From Salinispirillum sp. LH 10-3-1 (GTDB taxonomy: Bacteria > Pseudomonadota > Gammaproteobacteria > Pseudomonadales > Natronospirillaceae): a stretch of DNA of 64,000 bases. This document shows positions 1 to 8,839 of this stretch, piece by piece. The stretch is taken from contig NZ_CP101717.1 of assembly GCF_030643825.1 (NCBI RefSeq), forward strand, positions 2,439,673 through 2,503,672, written 5' to 3'. The notes under the pieces are model-generated. The model was given only the letters and a program-made list of their open reading frames with translations, was not told the DNA's origin and did not search any database. Made by a program: the position numbers and the translations under genes. Each line of letters starts with the position of its first letter. Position 1 is the stretch's first letter.

Positions 1-1277
1 TGCGTTCTGAGTTTGGCCCTCTGCCTGACCAGTCCATGCATGAAAAGACTTCTGTACCGGCCTTGATCGAAGAGCTGTACACCTTCTTGCGCCAAGCCGA
101 TGCTTGGGAACTGAACCACCTGTTCCGTGAACTGGAAGCCGCTAACGAAGCAGGCGACCAAGTGAAAGCGCGCAGCATTGAGCAGAAAATCGACAACCAC
201 GAAACGCACATCGTACCTATTATTGCCGACATCGACGCCGGTTTTGGTAACGCTGAAGCGACTTACCTGCTGTCGAAGAAAATGATCGAAGCCGGTGCGT
301 GCTGCATCCAGATCGAAAACCAAGTATCTGACGAGAAGCAGTGCGGCCACCAAGACGGCAAAGTGACTGTTCCACACGCTGACTTTTTGGCGAAGATCAA
401 CGCAGTACGTCTGGCCTTCTTGGAATTGGGTGTGGACGACGGCGTCATCGTAGCCCGTACCGACTCCTTGGGTGCTGGCCTGACCAAGCAAATCGCCGTA
501 ACCAATGAGCCAGGCGACTTGGGCGACCAGTACAACAGCTTCATCGATGGCGAAGAGATCTCTAGCGCTGCCGACATCAACAACGGCGACGTGGTGATCA
601 AGCAAAACGGCAAGCTGATCAAGCCGAAGCGTTTGGCTTCTGGTTTGTTCCAGTTCAAAGCCGGTTCCGGTGAAGACCGCGTAGTCATGGACTGCATCGC
701 CAGCCTGCAAAACGGTGCCGACCTGCTGTGGATCGAAACTGAAAAGCCACACGTTGGTCAGATCGCTGGCATGGTTAATCGCATTAAAGAAGTCGTGCCT
801 GATGCCAAGCTGGTGTACAACAACAGTCCATCGTTCAACTGGACGCTGAACTTCCGTCAGCAAGTGTTCGACGCCATGCAAGCCGAAGGCAAAGACGTTT
901 CTGCCTACGACCGTGCCGACCTGATGAACGTGAAGTACGACGACACCGAGCTGGGTAAAACCGCCGACGAGTGGACTGCCAACTTCCAGCGCGATTCTGC
1001 CCGTGAAGCCGGTATCTTCCACCACCTGATCACTCTGCCGACGTACCACACGGCTGCTTTGTCTACCGACAACCTGGCCAAAGGCTACTTTGGCGAAGAA
1101 GGTATGCTGGCTTACGTGAAAGGTGTGCAGCGTGAAGAACTGCGCCAAGGTATCGCGACCGTTAAGCACCAAGACATGGCCGGTTCAAACATCGGTGACG
1201 ACCACAAAGAGTTCTTCGCTGGTGAAGCGGCGTTGAAGGCAGGTGGTAAAGACAACACGATGAACCAGTTCGGCTAG
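1..1277 (+). CDS. aceA: Isocitrate lyase (3' part; 5' end outside window)
   Basis: The reading frame is already open at base 3 and runs to a TAG at 1275-1277, so the start lies left of the window; the ATG at 36 is internal. The family splits isocitrate into glyoxylate and succinate in the glyoxylate shunt. Visible are the substrate/metal segment ADIDAGFGN (near 228) and the active-site motif KQCGH (336-350) with its catalytic cysteine. At least 424 residues are present, which fits the roughly 530-residue Pseudomonas-type lyase rather than the shorter E. coli type. A strong intrinsic terminator follows at 1348. Product call is secure; the N-terminal part cannot be judged. Confidence 0.95.
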   Translation, partial: RSEFGPLPDQSMHEKTSVPALIEELYTFLRQADAWELNHLFRELEAANEAGDQVKARSIEQKIDNHETHIVPIIADIDAGFGNAEATYLLSKKMIEAGACCIQIENQVSDEKQCGHQDGKVTVPHADFLAKINAVRLAFLELGVDDGVIVARTDSLGAGLTKQIAVTNEPGDLGDQYNSFIDGEEISSAADINNGDVVIKQNGKLIKPKRLASGLFQFKAGSGEDRVVMDCIASLQNGADLLWIETEKPHVGQIAGMVNRIKEVVPDAKLVYNNSPSFNWTLNFRQQVFDAMQAEGKDVSAYDRADLMNVKYDDTELGKTADEWTANFQRDSAREAGIFHHLITLPTYHTAALSTDNLAKGYFGEEGMLAYVKGVQREELRQGIATVKHQDMAGSNIGDDHKEFFAGEAALKAGGKDNTMNQFG

Positions 1278-1347
1278 AAAACCTGCGAGATTGGAGCAGG
1301 CCTGACCTGCTCTCCTATCAACTACACGCTATCAACTATGCCCCTTG

Positions 1348-1378
1348 CGGCGTCCGAGTGATCGGGCGCCGTTTTTTT
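1348..1378 (+). terminator. Intrinsic terminator after aceA
   Basis: A 10-bp stem (1348-1357 with 1362-1371, one G-T pair) around a GTGA loop is followed by seven T residues at 1372-1378. It lies 70 bp past the aceA stop and before the ychJ-like gene on the same strand. Confidence 0.85.
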
Positions 1379-1431
1379 ATGTGCCTTGGCTTGGGTTATA
1401 CTGCGCGACAACGACTAACCGATTCAAAGCC

Positions 1432-1806
1432 ATGACCAGCATACAACTGTGCCCCTGCGGTAGCGGACAAACCTATCGACGCTGCTGTCGCCCCTTCCAC
1501 AAGGGTACCGCTGCACCCACCCCGGAAATACTCATGCGCTCGCGTTACAGTGCGTTCGTACTTGGCCTGACCTCATACCTCAAAGACAGCTGGCACAACA
1601 GCACGCGTCCATCAGACCTAACGCTGACTGACAACCCACAATGGCTAAAGCTGGAAGTTTTGGCCGCCGCGATGACCGACCACACGGGCACCGTGCATTT
1701 CAAAGCACACTATCAGGAAGGTGGGGCTATGGGTTGCTTGGAAGAACGGTCGAATTTTGTGCGTGAACATGGCCGCTGGTATTACGTGGACGGCGAGATA
1801 CTCTGA
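1432..1806 (+). CDS. ychJ: YchJ/UPF0225 family protein with SEC-C zinc motif
   Basis: A 124-residue protein beginning MTSIQLCPCGSGQTYRRCC. The cysteine pattern CPCGSG...RCC...H at the N-terminus is the SEC-C zinc-binding motif, and the rest matches the NTF2-like fold of YchJ-type proteins (RSRYSAFV, then YLKDSWH). The frame is open further upstream to an ATG at 1345, but that would run through the aceA terminator, and family members begin next to the SEC-C motif, so the ATG at 1432 is preferred. The biochemical role of the family is unknown. It stands alone between aceA and an acyltransferase. Confidence 0.8.
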   Translation: MTSIQLCPCGSGQTYRRCCRPFHKGTAAPTPEILMRSRYSAFVLGLTSYLKDSWHNSTRPSDLTLTDNPQWLKLEVLAAAMTDHTGTVHFKAHYQEGGAMGCLEERSNFVREHGRWYYVDGEIL

Positions 1807-1881
1807 GCCGAGAAAACCACATACTTTCCTGCCGGTTAAAAGACACTGTCGCCTAGGCACCTATAAGTGAGCTGGAACTAA

Positions 1882-1911
1882 CTCCTATAATGCGACAGTG
1901 CATTATAGGAG
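1882..1911 (+). promoter_or_regulatory. Perfect 11-bp inverted repeat covering the RBS of the acyltransferase
   Basis: Bases 1882-1892 are the exact reverse complement of 1901-1911, with an 8-base loop (CGACAGTG). The right arm contains the Shine-Dalgarno AGGAGG (1907-1912) for the ATG at 1920, and the left arm contains a TATAAT (1886-1891). Either the mRNA folds and hides the ribosome site, or the repeat is an operator overlapping a -10 element. No good -35 was found at the right distance, so the choice is open. Confidence 0.6.
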
Positions 1912-1919
1912 GCATCGCC

Positions 1920-2543
1920 ATGAACAATAATAACCAGGCGCGCTACAGTCACCCCGCAACATCTGTAACTCAGTCCGCTTGTCGCCTGCTTTTGCGAGTA
2001 TTGGGCTGGCACATTGCCCCCTTCCCCGACGTTAATAAAGCGGTGGTGGTCGGTGGGCCGCACACGTCAAATTGGGATGGCTTACTGGGCTTGGTCGGCG
2101 GAGCAGCGTTGGGATTACAGGTCAACATCATGATCAAAGCCAACCTGTTCTTTTGGCCATTGGGGCCACTGATGCGGCGCTTTGGCGCCATTCCAATCAA
2201 CCGGCAACAGAACTCGGGAGTGGTCGAGCAAGCGGTCGCGCAAATTAAACAACGTGACCGAATGATCATGGTGGTGACACCGGAAGGCACCCGCAGCAAC
2301 GCACCGAAGTGGAAAACCGGCTTTTACCACATTGCGTTACAAGCCGAAGTGCCTATCGTTGTGGCAACCGCTGACTATGGAAAGAAAGAAATCACCTACC
2401 CGGCGGTGGTCATGCCGAGCGGTGACATTGATGCGGATTTTGAGTCATTCTATTCGCTGTTTGCCAACGTCACACCCAAACACCCAAGCAAGCTGTCAGC
2501 GCCGGTTAAGGAAAAATACCTAACCCGTCGGAACAGTGTATGA
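1920..2543 (+). CDS. PlsC-like 1-acyl-glycerol-3-phosphate acyltransferase family protein
   Basis: A 207-residue protein of the LPLAT superfamily. It carries the acyltransferase block I HTSNWD (histidine and aspartate of the HX4D type), the block with FGAIPINRQ and the block III-like VTPEGTRS. Such enzymes transfer an acyl chain to a lysophospholipid or related glycerol phosphate at the inner membrane; substrate cannot be read from sequence. An upstream in-frame ATG at 1890 lies within the left arm and loop of an inverted repeat, whereas the ATG at 1920 has AGGAGG 7 bases before it, so 1920 is chosen. The hairpin covering that ribosome site suggests translational or operator control. Confidence 0.8.
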   Translation: MNNNNQARYSHPATSVTQSACRLLLRVLGWHIAPFPDVNKAVVVGGPHTSNWDGLLGLVGGAALGLQVNIMIKANLFFWPLGPLMRRFGAIPINRQQNSGVVEQAVAQIKQRDRMIMVVTPEGTRSNAPKWKTGFYHIALQAEVPIVVATADYGKKEITYPAVVMPSGDIDADFESFYSLFANVTPKHPSKLSAPVKEKYLTRRNSV

Positions 2544-2561
2544 CGAGGTAGTGGTTATGAA

Positions 2562-5159
2562 TCAACGCGGAGGTTGCTCTGCTAAACGTGCAGCCTCTGC
2601 CCATGGCACTGGTTTAGACCAGAAAAAACCTTGAAAGAGATCACAACCTTGCCTCACCAGCTCTGAGGACTGTGCCGAGTCTTCCACGCCCTCGGCCACC
2701 ACTTTCATGTCGAGCGCCTTAGCCAATGCAATGATGGCTTTTACAATGGCGCGATCGGACGCACGATCCACTACGTGAGCCACAAAGGACTGATCTATCT
2801 TCAATACGCTCAATGGTAAATGCTGCAAATACGATAACGATGAATAACCGGTACCAAAGTCATCCATAGCGATTAAAAACCCGGCACGATGCAACGATTC
2901 CAAACGCTCTTGGACAATCGACAGATTACCCTGCAGCGCCGACTCGGTAATCTCCAACTCTATCCACCGGGGATCAACGGACGTCGACGCCAGTTGCTCA
3001 ATCAGCCAATCGGCATAGTCAGGCTCCAAAAACTCGCGAGGACTCACATTGATTGCAATGGGCACCATGCGCATACCAGTCGTTAAATTGTGCAATTGCA
3101 TGGACACTACCTGCTGCACTACCCAGCGCCCAAGCGCGACGATCTGGCCTGTAGATTCCGACAGTTCAATAAAATCGCCAGGCTGCAATAAACCTTGCTC
3201 GGGGTGATTCCAGCGTATCAAGGCCTCATACCCCTGCACCACTCCAAGAGTATCAACCTTGGGCTGGAAAAAAAGTTCTAGCTCGTTCTCCTTAGTCAGC
3301 GCCACCGAGAGGTCGAACTCCAACGCTGTGCGCTTGGTCAAGTGCTCCTGCATTTCCGGTTCAAAGAAATGCAAGCGATTGCGTCCTTGCTCCTTAGACT
3401 GGTACATAGCCAAATCAGCCGAGGATAATAAGTCATCGACTGTATGATGTTCTTTACCAAATATCATTGCGCCAACACTGACTGTAATACCATAGGTTTG
3501 CTGACCGAGCTGGAAGGGTTGGCGCACTGTCTCGAGAATCTTTTCACCCAGCTGCTCTATATGCAGCGCTGCCGTTGCTTTGTCCGTACCTAGGTTTCGA
3601 ACCAACAAAATGAACTCATCACCACCCTGGCGTGCGAGTGTGTCTGTCGACCTCAAATGACTTTTCAGTCGCCCGGCAAATTGCTGCAGCAATGAATCCC
3701 CTTTTGAATGCCCCAGCGTGTCATTCAGCTTTTTAAAGAAATCTAGATCCATGAACAACAGTGCAGAATAATTACCCAAACGCTCCGCATCGGCTTGCGC
3801 CGTCAAAATATGCTCAATCATCAGGCGCCTGTTCGCCAACCCGGTCAGTGGGTCGTAAAATGCTAAACGATGCACCTGCTCCTGAGCCTGCACCCGATCC
3901 GTCACATCGCTAAAGCTGGCAATATAGTGGGTAATCTCACCCACCGGATCATAAACCGCATTAATAACTGCGTGCTCGGCAAAAACTTCTCCATTTTTCC
4001 GTTTATTCCAAATCTCTCCCGACCAAGTACCAAAGGTTTGTATGCAACGCCACAGCTCTCGGTAAAACGTCTCATCATGCTTGCCTGAACTCAGAATCTT
4101 AGGATTACACCCCAAGACCTCTTTTTCCGTGTAGCCCGTAATGTCAGTAAATGCAGCATTCACGCGCACGATTTGATGACCGGCATCAGTAATCATAATG
4201 GCCTCGCGCGTATGAAACGCAATGGCCGAAAGATGCTGGTCTGCGAGTGAATCCTTCAATTGTCGCTGTGAGCGCATCAGCTGCCTGTAGGGTTCGGTGA
4301 CCGCTTCGTAAAAGAAGCTGCGGAATAAAAAAGCGTATCCCGTAATCTTCAGTACGTGGCCCATTAAGTTGTAGAGATCATAAGGATTACCGTACAGAGT
4401 GAAAAAGAATTCACTAAACGCCAGCTGCACCAAAGCGCCGAATAATAATGCAGGCTGGAACCCCCGCAGCGAGTGATAGCGCACTGTTACTAAGCAGGCT
4501 GCACATAGATGCAATACGATCACTAAGTACTCGACAGAGACCTTAAACGGCGTCAGCCCCTGTTCTTGTATAAAGGTACGGGGGACGGTGCTGGGAAACA
4601 CCAGAAACCAAACATGCATACTGACGATGTACAAAAACGATAGCCCTAGTACAGTAAAGAAGGCCCCTTGACGCACCACGCGGTCACTGAAGGGCAAAAC
4701 AATCAGTAACAACGCCACGGCCAGTACCATTCGAGCAGCTAACCAAAAATTGATCGCCTTCTCTGCCGAATTGGGCGTGAAATAATCAGGCATACCGGCA
4801 TACGACATTGTATGAGAGAAATCGAGCAGCGCGACGGCAAAAAAAGCAGTGGCAACGACTACCAAACGCAATGTTGGTGCGACACTTGTTTGTGACCAAC
4901 CAACTGTAAAAATGATGACTGCGATGGCAATGGCGGAAAATTCCAACGCGGTATGAAGTGGCAAGTAGGTAGAAACAGGCAGTGCGGGCGTTGTTAAGCC
5001 CAACCAGGCAGGTACAAAAGTCACCAAACCTAACACCGCGAGAAAGATTAATACGCGTCGCAACGCCTTAGACTGCCGTACCTCGTCGAAGAAACTTCGG
5101 TACTGCGCTTCATCCTGCAGCGACAGAGAACGCATGTTAGGGGTTCGGGAATTAGCCAT
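2562..5159 (-). CDS. MASE3-PAS-GGDEF-EAL c-di-GMP signalling protein
   Basis: An 865-residue inner-membrane protein. Residues about 30-285 hold a multi-helix membrane sensor resembling MASE3, followed by a PAS domain (about 310-415), a GGDEF domain with intact GGDEF (512-516) preceded at the correct distance by an RxxD inhibitory site (RSTD), and an EAL domain (EAL at 645) that keeps the EALIRW, ITES, DDFGTGYSS, LKID and AEGVE motifs. Both cyclase and phosphodiesterase halves therefore look catalytically intact. The start is the ATG at 5159, which has GAGGTG seven bases upstream; an ATG four codons earlier has no ribosome site. It may set local c-di-GMP levels alongside the sia operon at 8.3 kb. 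Confidence 0.9.
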   Translation of the reverse strand: MANSRTPNMRSLSLQDEAQYRSFFDEVRQSKALRRVLIFLAVLGLVTFVPAWLGLTTPALPVSTYLPLHTALEFSAIAIAVIIFTVGWSQTSVAPTLRLVVVATAFFAVALLDFSHTMSYAGMPDYFTPNSAEKAINFWLAARMVLAVALLLIVLPFSDRVVRQGAFFTVLGLSFLYIVSMHVWFLVFPSTVPRTFIQEQGLTPFKVSVEYLVIVLHLCAACLVTVRYHSLRGFQPALLFGALVQLAFSEFFFTLYGNPYDLYNLMGHVLKITGYAFLFRSFFYEAVTEPYRQLMRSQRQLKDSLADQHLSAIAFHTREAIMITDAGHQIVRVNAAFTDITGYTEKEVLGCNPKILSSGKHDETFYRELWRCIQTFGTWSGEIWNKRKNGEVFAEHAVINAVYDPVGEITHYIASFSDVTDRVQAQEQVHRLAFYDPLTGLANRRLMIEHILTAQADAERLGNYSALLFMDLDFFKKLNDTLGHSKGDSLLQQFAGRLKSHLRSTDTLARQGGDEFILLVRNLGTDKATAALHIEQLGEKILETVRQPFQLGQQTYGITVSVGAMIFGKEHHTVDDLLSSADLAMYQSKEQGRNRLHFFEPEMQEHLTKRTALEFDLSVALTKENELELFFQPKVDTLGVVQGYEALIRWNHPEQGLLQPGDFIELSESTGQIVALGRWVVQQVVSMQLHNLTTGMRMVPIAINVSPREFLEPDYADWLIEQLASTSVDPRWIELEITESALQGNLSIVQERLESLHRAGFLIAMDDFGTGYSSLSYLQHLPLSVLKIDQSFVAHVVDRASDRAIVKAIIALAKALDMKVVAEGVEDSAQSSELVRQGCDLFQGFFWSKPVPWAEAARLAEQPPR

Positions 5160-5282
5160 GCGACACCTCATGGTTTAATGCAATCCTGACCTATCCCTTA
5201 CATTCTGCCTTCATATTAGACAAATAGAAACTAAGATGACGTGGCTTTAGTGACCTGCATCAAAGGCGCCTCTAGTATTCGC

Positions 5283-6215
5283 TTAGGCTCCGCCAAATAA
5301 CATTTGATTCAAAAACAGTATGACGGGCAACACAAGCATCGCCAACAGCGTTTGTGCGGTGATGATCGCTGCCATTAAAGGCGCGTCGCCACCTAACTGA
5401 CGCGCCAAGATGTAGGCTGATGTTGCCGTCGGCATAGCCGCAAACAGCAACAGCACGCTTTGCTCCTGCACGCTTAAACCCAGCAATACACTGAACCCGA
5501 TAGCCACCAAAGGCATTGCCACAAACTTCAGCAGACTGGCGTACACCAACGGCATCTTTCCCGCACGCAAGGCATCAAGGTTCAACGCCACACCCACCGC
5601 CAACAATCCCAGCGGCAATGCAGAACGTGCCAGAATCTCTACCGTTAACCGGCTCCAACCCGGCAAACCAATGCCCGTCACATTCAACACAATGCCCGCC
5701 ACACAGCCCAGAATCAGCGGGTTTTTACCAATAGCGGCTACGGTTGATAAAACACTCGCCCGTTCATCTCCGGCATAAAATGCAAACACCGACACACACA
5801 GCACATTCAGCAGCGGAATCATCAACGCCATGATCACCGCCGCCAGCGCCAAACCGGAACTGCCAAACAGCTCCGAGGCCACCGCCAGCACAATGAACGA
5901 GTTGAAGCGCATACCGCCTTGAAACACCGATGTGAACTGCGTCCCGCTTTTACTGACCACCGGCTTGAGCACGATGGTGACCACAGTCATAACCGCCAGC
6001 ATACCCAGCACCGCCAGCAATACCCGCGAAACCGCAAGGCCGCTGAAGTCTGCGGTTGCCAGTTCACTGACCAGCATGGCGGGAAACAGCACAAAATAAA
6101 CCAGACGCTCTAACTGAGGCCAAAAATCAAAGGTAGGGAACGCCAAGCGCCGCAGTGCGACCCCCAAGAGTATGACCAAGAAAACCGGTCCTAGTGCATT
6201 AATCAGTGGCCACAT
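5283..6215 (-). CDS. AEC (auxin efflux carrier) family permease
   Basis: A 310-residue, very hydrophobic protein with about ten membrane segments in two halves, typical of the AEC/YfdV-type permeases (MWPLINALGPVFLVILLGV at the N-terminus, PTATSAYILARQLGGD near the end). Substrates in the family range from malonate and malate to amino acids, so none is assigned. The frame is open to 6389, but that extension is not hydrophobic, runs into the divergent tRNA promoter and lacks family similarity; the ATG at 6215 is used. It is on the same strand as the c-di-GMP gene, 123 bp ahead of it, and diverges from the tRNA-Glu/Gly unit. Confidence 0.85.
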   Translation of the reverse strand: MWPLINALGPVFLVILLGVALRRLAFPTFDFWPQLERLVYFVLFPAMLVSELATADFSGLAVSRVLLAVLGMLAVMTVVTIVLKPVVSKSGTQFTSVFQGGMRFNSFIVLAVASELFGSSGLALAAVIMALMIPLLNVLCVSVFAFYAGDERASVLSTVAAIGKNPLILGCVAGIVLNVTGIGLPGWSRLTVEILARSALPLGLLAVGVALNLDALRAGKMPLVYASLLKFVAMPLVAIGFSVLLGLSVQEQSVLLLFAAMPTATSAYILARQLGGDAPLMAAIITAQTLLAMLVLPVILFLNQMLFGGA

Positions 6216-6333
6216 GAGCGCTTGTTTTCCAGCGAGAGTTGATCCAGTGATCTTACCGCAGCCCCTCAACAACGCAAAGCATCTCGCCTCCACAAGAAAA
6301 CTGCCTAATTCGTTGATTTTTAATAAAAAGGTG

Positions 6334-6362
6334 TTGCATTCAAAAAAAGGATTGGTAATATA
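6334..6362 (+). promoter_or_regulatory. Sigma-70-type promoter for tRNA-Glu/tRNA-Gly
   Basis: TTGCAT (6334-6339) and TAATAT (6356-6361) are separated by 16 bp, with a GC-rich stretch after the -10 as in stringently controlled tRNA promoters. The tRNA begins at 6400. Confidence 0.55.
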
Positions 6363-6399
6363 CGCGCCACTCCAAACGGAGTTACACACGAAGGTTTGC

Positions 6400-6475
6400 G
6401 TCCCCTTCGTCTAGTGGCCTAGGACACCGCCCTTTCACGGCGGTAACAGGGGTTCGAGTCCCCTAGGGGACGCCA
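6400..6475 (+). tRNA. tRNA-Glu (TTC)
   Basis: A 76-base cloverleaf: acceptor GTCCCCT pairs with AGGGGAC, the anticodon loop is CTTTCAC (anticodon TTC), the T loop GGTTCGAGTCC is present and the 3' CCA is encoded. It is followed two bases later by tRNA-Gly, so the two are probably cotranscribed. Confidence 0.95.
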
Positions 6476-6477
6476 TT

Positions 6478-6553
<76 letters not shown>

Positions 6554-6560
6554 GATTCAC

Positions 6561-6590
6561 AAAAAAAGCAGCCTTATGGCTGCTTTTTTT
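6561..6590 (+). terminator. Intrinsic terminator of the tRNA-Glu/Gly unit
   Basis: A run of A residues plus GCAGCC (to 6573), a TTAT loop, then GGCTGC and seven T residues (6578-6590). The A/T flanks make it potentially bidirectional. Confidence 0.85.
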
Positions 6591-6741
6591 GTTTGCGGTC
6601 AACGAGACTCAATACAGCATATCGAACAGCTCTCGAACATCAAACCCTGATCTATGTCACTCCCCGTCTATCTCATAGGTTTACTATGGATGCATTGGCA
6701 TTCGTTTGATTGCTAAATTACTCCAATAGAAGGAAGACACC

Positions 6742-6996
6742 ATGGCTGTTGAACACCACACCCTAGTAAATGACCTGCCTGAATTCAAAGATGAAATACA
6801 CGTTTTGAAAATGAGCAATGCCCATTTCCGCAAGCTGTTTGACGAATACCATGAGCTGACGCGTCAGATTGAGAACATGGAGAACGAGGTCACTCCGGTG
6901 AAAACCACAGAAGAAGAGGACGCCAAGCAGCGTCGCGTTCATTTAAAAGACGAGCTGTACCACATGCTGCAAAAAGCGGCTTCCGAAGCACTTTAG
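6742..6996 (+). CDS. YdcH family (DUF465) small coiled-coil protein
   Basis: An 84-residue charged helical protein with the DUF465 pattern: HTLVNDLPEFKDEIHVLKMSNAHFRKLFDEYHEL then a QIENMENE segment and a basic C-terminal helix (RRVHLKDELYHML). Members form short coiled coils; no function is established. A ribosome site GAAGGAAG lies just before the ATG. It stands alone after the tRNA unit and ends in front of a very long hairpin shared with the convergent CMD-family gene. Confidence 0.8.
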   Translation: MAVEHHTLVNDLPEFKDEIHVLKMSNAHFRKLFDEYHELTRQIENMENEVTPVKTTEEEDAKQRRVHLKDELYHMLQKAASEAL

Positions 6997-7020
6997 ATAC
7001 AAATAGGCTGAGGTTAGTTA

Positions 7021-7068
7021 CCGCCTAAACAAGAGAGCAGCCTTTTGGCTGCTTTCTTGTTTAGGCGG
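7021..7068. terminator. 22-bp hairpin between convergent genes
   Basis: Bases 7021-7042 pair with 7047-7068 (only one G-T pair) around a TTTT loop. The inner GCAGCC/GGCTGC core equals that of the tRNA terminator at 6561. There is no T-run outside the stem; T-rich bases lie within the descending arm on either strand, so it may work in both directions. Confidence 0.65.
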
Positions 7069-7089
7069 ATGACGCCGTGCTCTTCCGCT

Positions 7090-7428
7090 CTATGACGCGG
7101 TCAACTCTTCGTAGACGGCAAGCGCTTCACCGGCTTTCATCAGTCCGGGCCCGCCACCCATTTGAATCACTACCTCCAACATATCCATAAAAGCGCCCCG
7201 TGTGACACCAAGCTTAACCAGTGACTTTACATGATACCCAATACAAGGCTCGCAATTGACGCTGATGGCAATGGCTGTAGCGATCAGTTCTTTAGTCAAG
7301 TGGTCAATCTCGCCATCCTTATAGGCGGCTTTACCGACTGACTGGAACGCATCGTACGTTTCGGTACGCTCTTTGCGCAGCGTAATGAGGTGGGGTGTAA
7401 GGTCTTGGACTTTCTTCAGTATGGACAT
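7090..7428 (-). CDS. Carboxymuconolactone decarboxylase/AhpD family protein
   Basis: A 112-residue all-helical protein carrying the CxxCxxxH motif (CEPCIGYH) of the CMD/AhpD family. In AhpD-like members the two cysteines perform thiol-disulfide peroxidase chemistry; in true decarboxylases the residues differ, so a redox role is more likely here. A ribosome site AGAGGG lies before the ATG. It is a short gene with no pathway neighbours, upstream of which (same strand) sits the yigZ-like gene 83 bp away. Confidence 0.8.
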   Translation of the reverse strand: MSILKKVQDLTPHLITLRKERTETYDAFQSVGKAAYKDGEIDHLTKELIATAIAISVNCEPCIGYHVKSLVKLGVTRGAFMDMLEVVIQMGGGPGLMKAGEALAVYEELTAS

Positions 7429-7510
7429 GAGCTACCCTCTTTTAAAGACAACCCTAATATACCCTGCCGCGATCATTCCCCCTTGATTCAGGTCATTAGA
7501 TGGACAGTTC

Positions 7511-8092
7511 TTAAAGGAAAACACCCATCTGTTGCAGCACATCCGTCAATTCACTCACCTTCTGCTCTGGTACGCGCAGGGTGACCGCCACGTTGCCGGC
7601 AAACTGCTGGTCAACCACCTCCACCTGGTTGCTCTCAACCCAATTCATGACTCGGGCCGCTTGCGCGTAACTCAGTGTCAGAGGTATCTCTAGTATCGGT
7701 ACAACTTCTGCAACGGGTGCGGCGTCCAATACGGCTTTAACGGTATCCGCATAGGCTCTGGCCAGCCCACCCTTACCGAGCTTTATGCCGCCGAAATACC
7801 GCACAACGACAATACCCACTTCGCCAACGTCGGCATGCATCAATACGTTGAGCATTGGCTGACCCGCTGTACCGTGCGGTTCACCATCATCGCTGTGCCC
7901 GACCAACCGACTGCTACCGGCTTCACCCGCATTGAATGCGAAGCAATAGTGGCGCGCGTTGGGGTAATCCACACGGCAGTCATCGACCAGTGCTATTAGT
8001 TCTTCTCGGTCACGTACCCGATCTAAAACACCGATGAATCGGCTTTTTTGGACGATGAGTTCCTGAACGTGCCGAGCAGCAGGGAGTTTCAT
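7511..8092 (-). CDS. yigZ: YigZ/IMPACT family protein
   Basis: A 193-residue protein with the UPF0029 (IMPACT N-terminal) domain: KSRFIG near the N-terminus, the signature DDGEPHGTAGQPML around residue 70-83 and VVVRYFGGIKLGKGGLARAY around 98-118, followed by a small C-terminal ferredoxin-like domain (DUF1949). Its ancient relatives in eukaryotes affect GCN2 signalling, but the bacterial role is unknown. Length and domains are complete. Same strand as the CMD-family gene. Confidence 0.85.
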   Translation of the reverse strand: MKLPAARHVQELIVQKSRFIGVLDRVRDREELIALVDDCRVDYPNARHYCFAFNAGEAGSSRLVGHSDDGEPHGTAGQPMLNVLMHADVGEVGIVVVRYFGGIKLGKGGLARAYADTVKAVLDAAPVAEVVPILEIPLTLSYAQAARVMNWVESNQVEVVDQQFAGNVAVTLRVPEQKVSELTDVLQQMGVFL

Positions 8093-8294
8093 ACCTCAAT
8101 ACTCTGCTAAATAAAGTGGTCGATTCTGTACAGTCGTTGGATAGATAACAAGTGCGATGGCGTTGTCATGAAGAAAAACCCACCCACTGTTCAGTGAATT
8201 CCTTTTTCTAATCAATGTACGCTGCTAATATAATTCACAGCGTTTAAGTAAAGCTGCGATGAAATTCGGACATTTCACAAACTGAGGCTGCTCT

Positions 8295-8837
8295 ATGCTC
8301 TTGCAACAGCTGCTGTCGATCCGACAGGAATTCAATGAAAAACAGATTCTGTTGTGTTTTAACGGGCCCATATCGCGCAGTTTGATTGAAGAAATCGGTA
8401 CCGCGCTGCGTAATTATTTGACGGAAGACCAAGTGGGACCTTCCGTTTCCACCGATGTATTTAGTATCTACATCGAGTTAACGCAGAACATCCGCCATTA
8501 CTCCATGGCTAAGAGCTACGCGGATTTGCAAGGTTCCGCTACGGTGGTAGTCGCTCGCCATGGCGACGCACAATACAGTGTTTTAGCAGGCAATGTGATT
8601 GAACGAGCCGATGGCGCGGCGCTTTTGGAGCATGTTCAGGCGCTTGCTGCGATGGATAAGGCGGAGCTGAAAGCGGCTTATAAAAAGCAGTTAAGGGCGC
8701 CGCGTGACCATCAAGACTCATCCGGTGCTGGCTTGGGGTTGCTGGACGTGGCGCGCAAAAGTACAGAACCCTTACGGTGTCATCTAGTGGAGACGCCCGA
8801 TGGAAAAGCATTTTTTAGTTTGTTGGCGGTGGTGTAG
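8295..8837 (+). CDS. siaB: SiaB-type protein kinase
   Basis: A 180-residue protein of the SiaB (DUF6272) family, an atypical HATPase-like kinase. An N-box-like ELTQNIRHYS (61-70) and a glycine-rich GAGLGLLD (144-151) are visible. In Pseudomonas aeruginosa SiaB phosphorylates SiaC and so stops it from activating the diguanylate cyclase SiaD. Here it is the first gene of a siaB-siaC-siaD-siaA operon; siaC starts 2 bases after its stop. The start at 8295 has GAGG seven bases upstream. The 200 bp before it (8093-8294) carries no recognised regulatory motif. Confidence 0.85.
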   Translation: MLLQQLLSIRQEFNEKQILLCFNGPISRSLIEEIGTALRNYLTEDQVGPSVSTDVFSIYIELTQNIRHYSMAKSYADLQGSATVVVARHGDAQYSVLAGNVIERADGAALLEHVQALAAMDKAELKAAYKKQLRAPRDHQDSSGAGLGLLDVARKSTEPLRCHLVETPDGKAFFSLLAVV

Positions 8838-8839
8838 TA

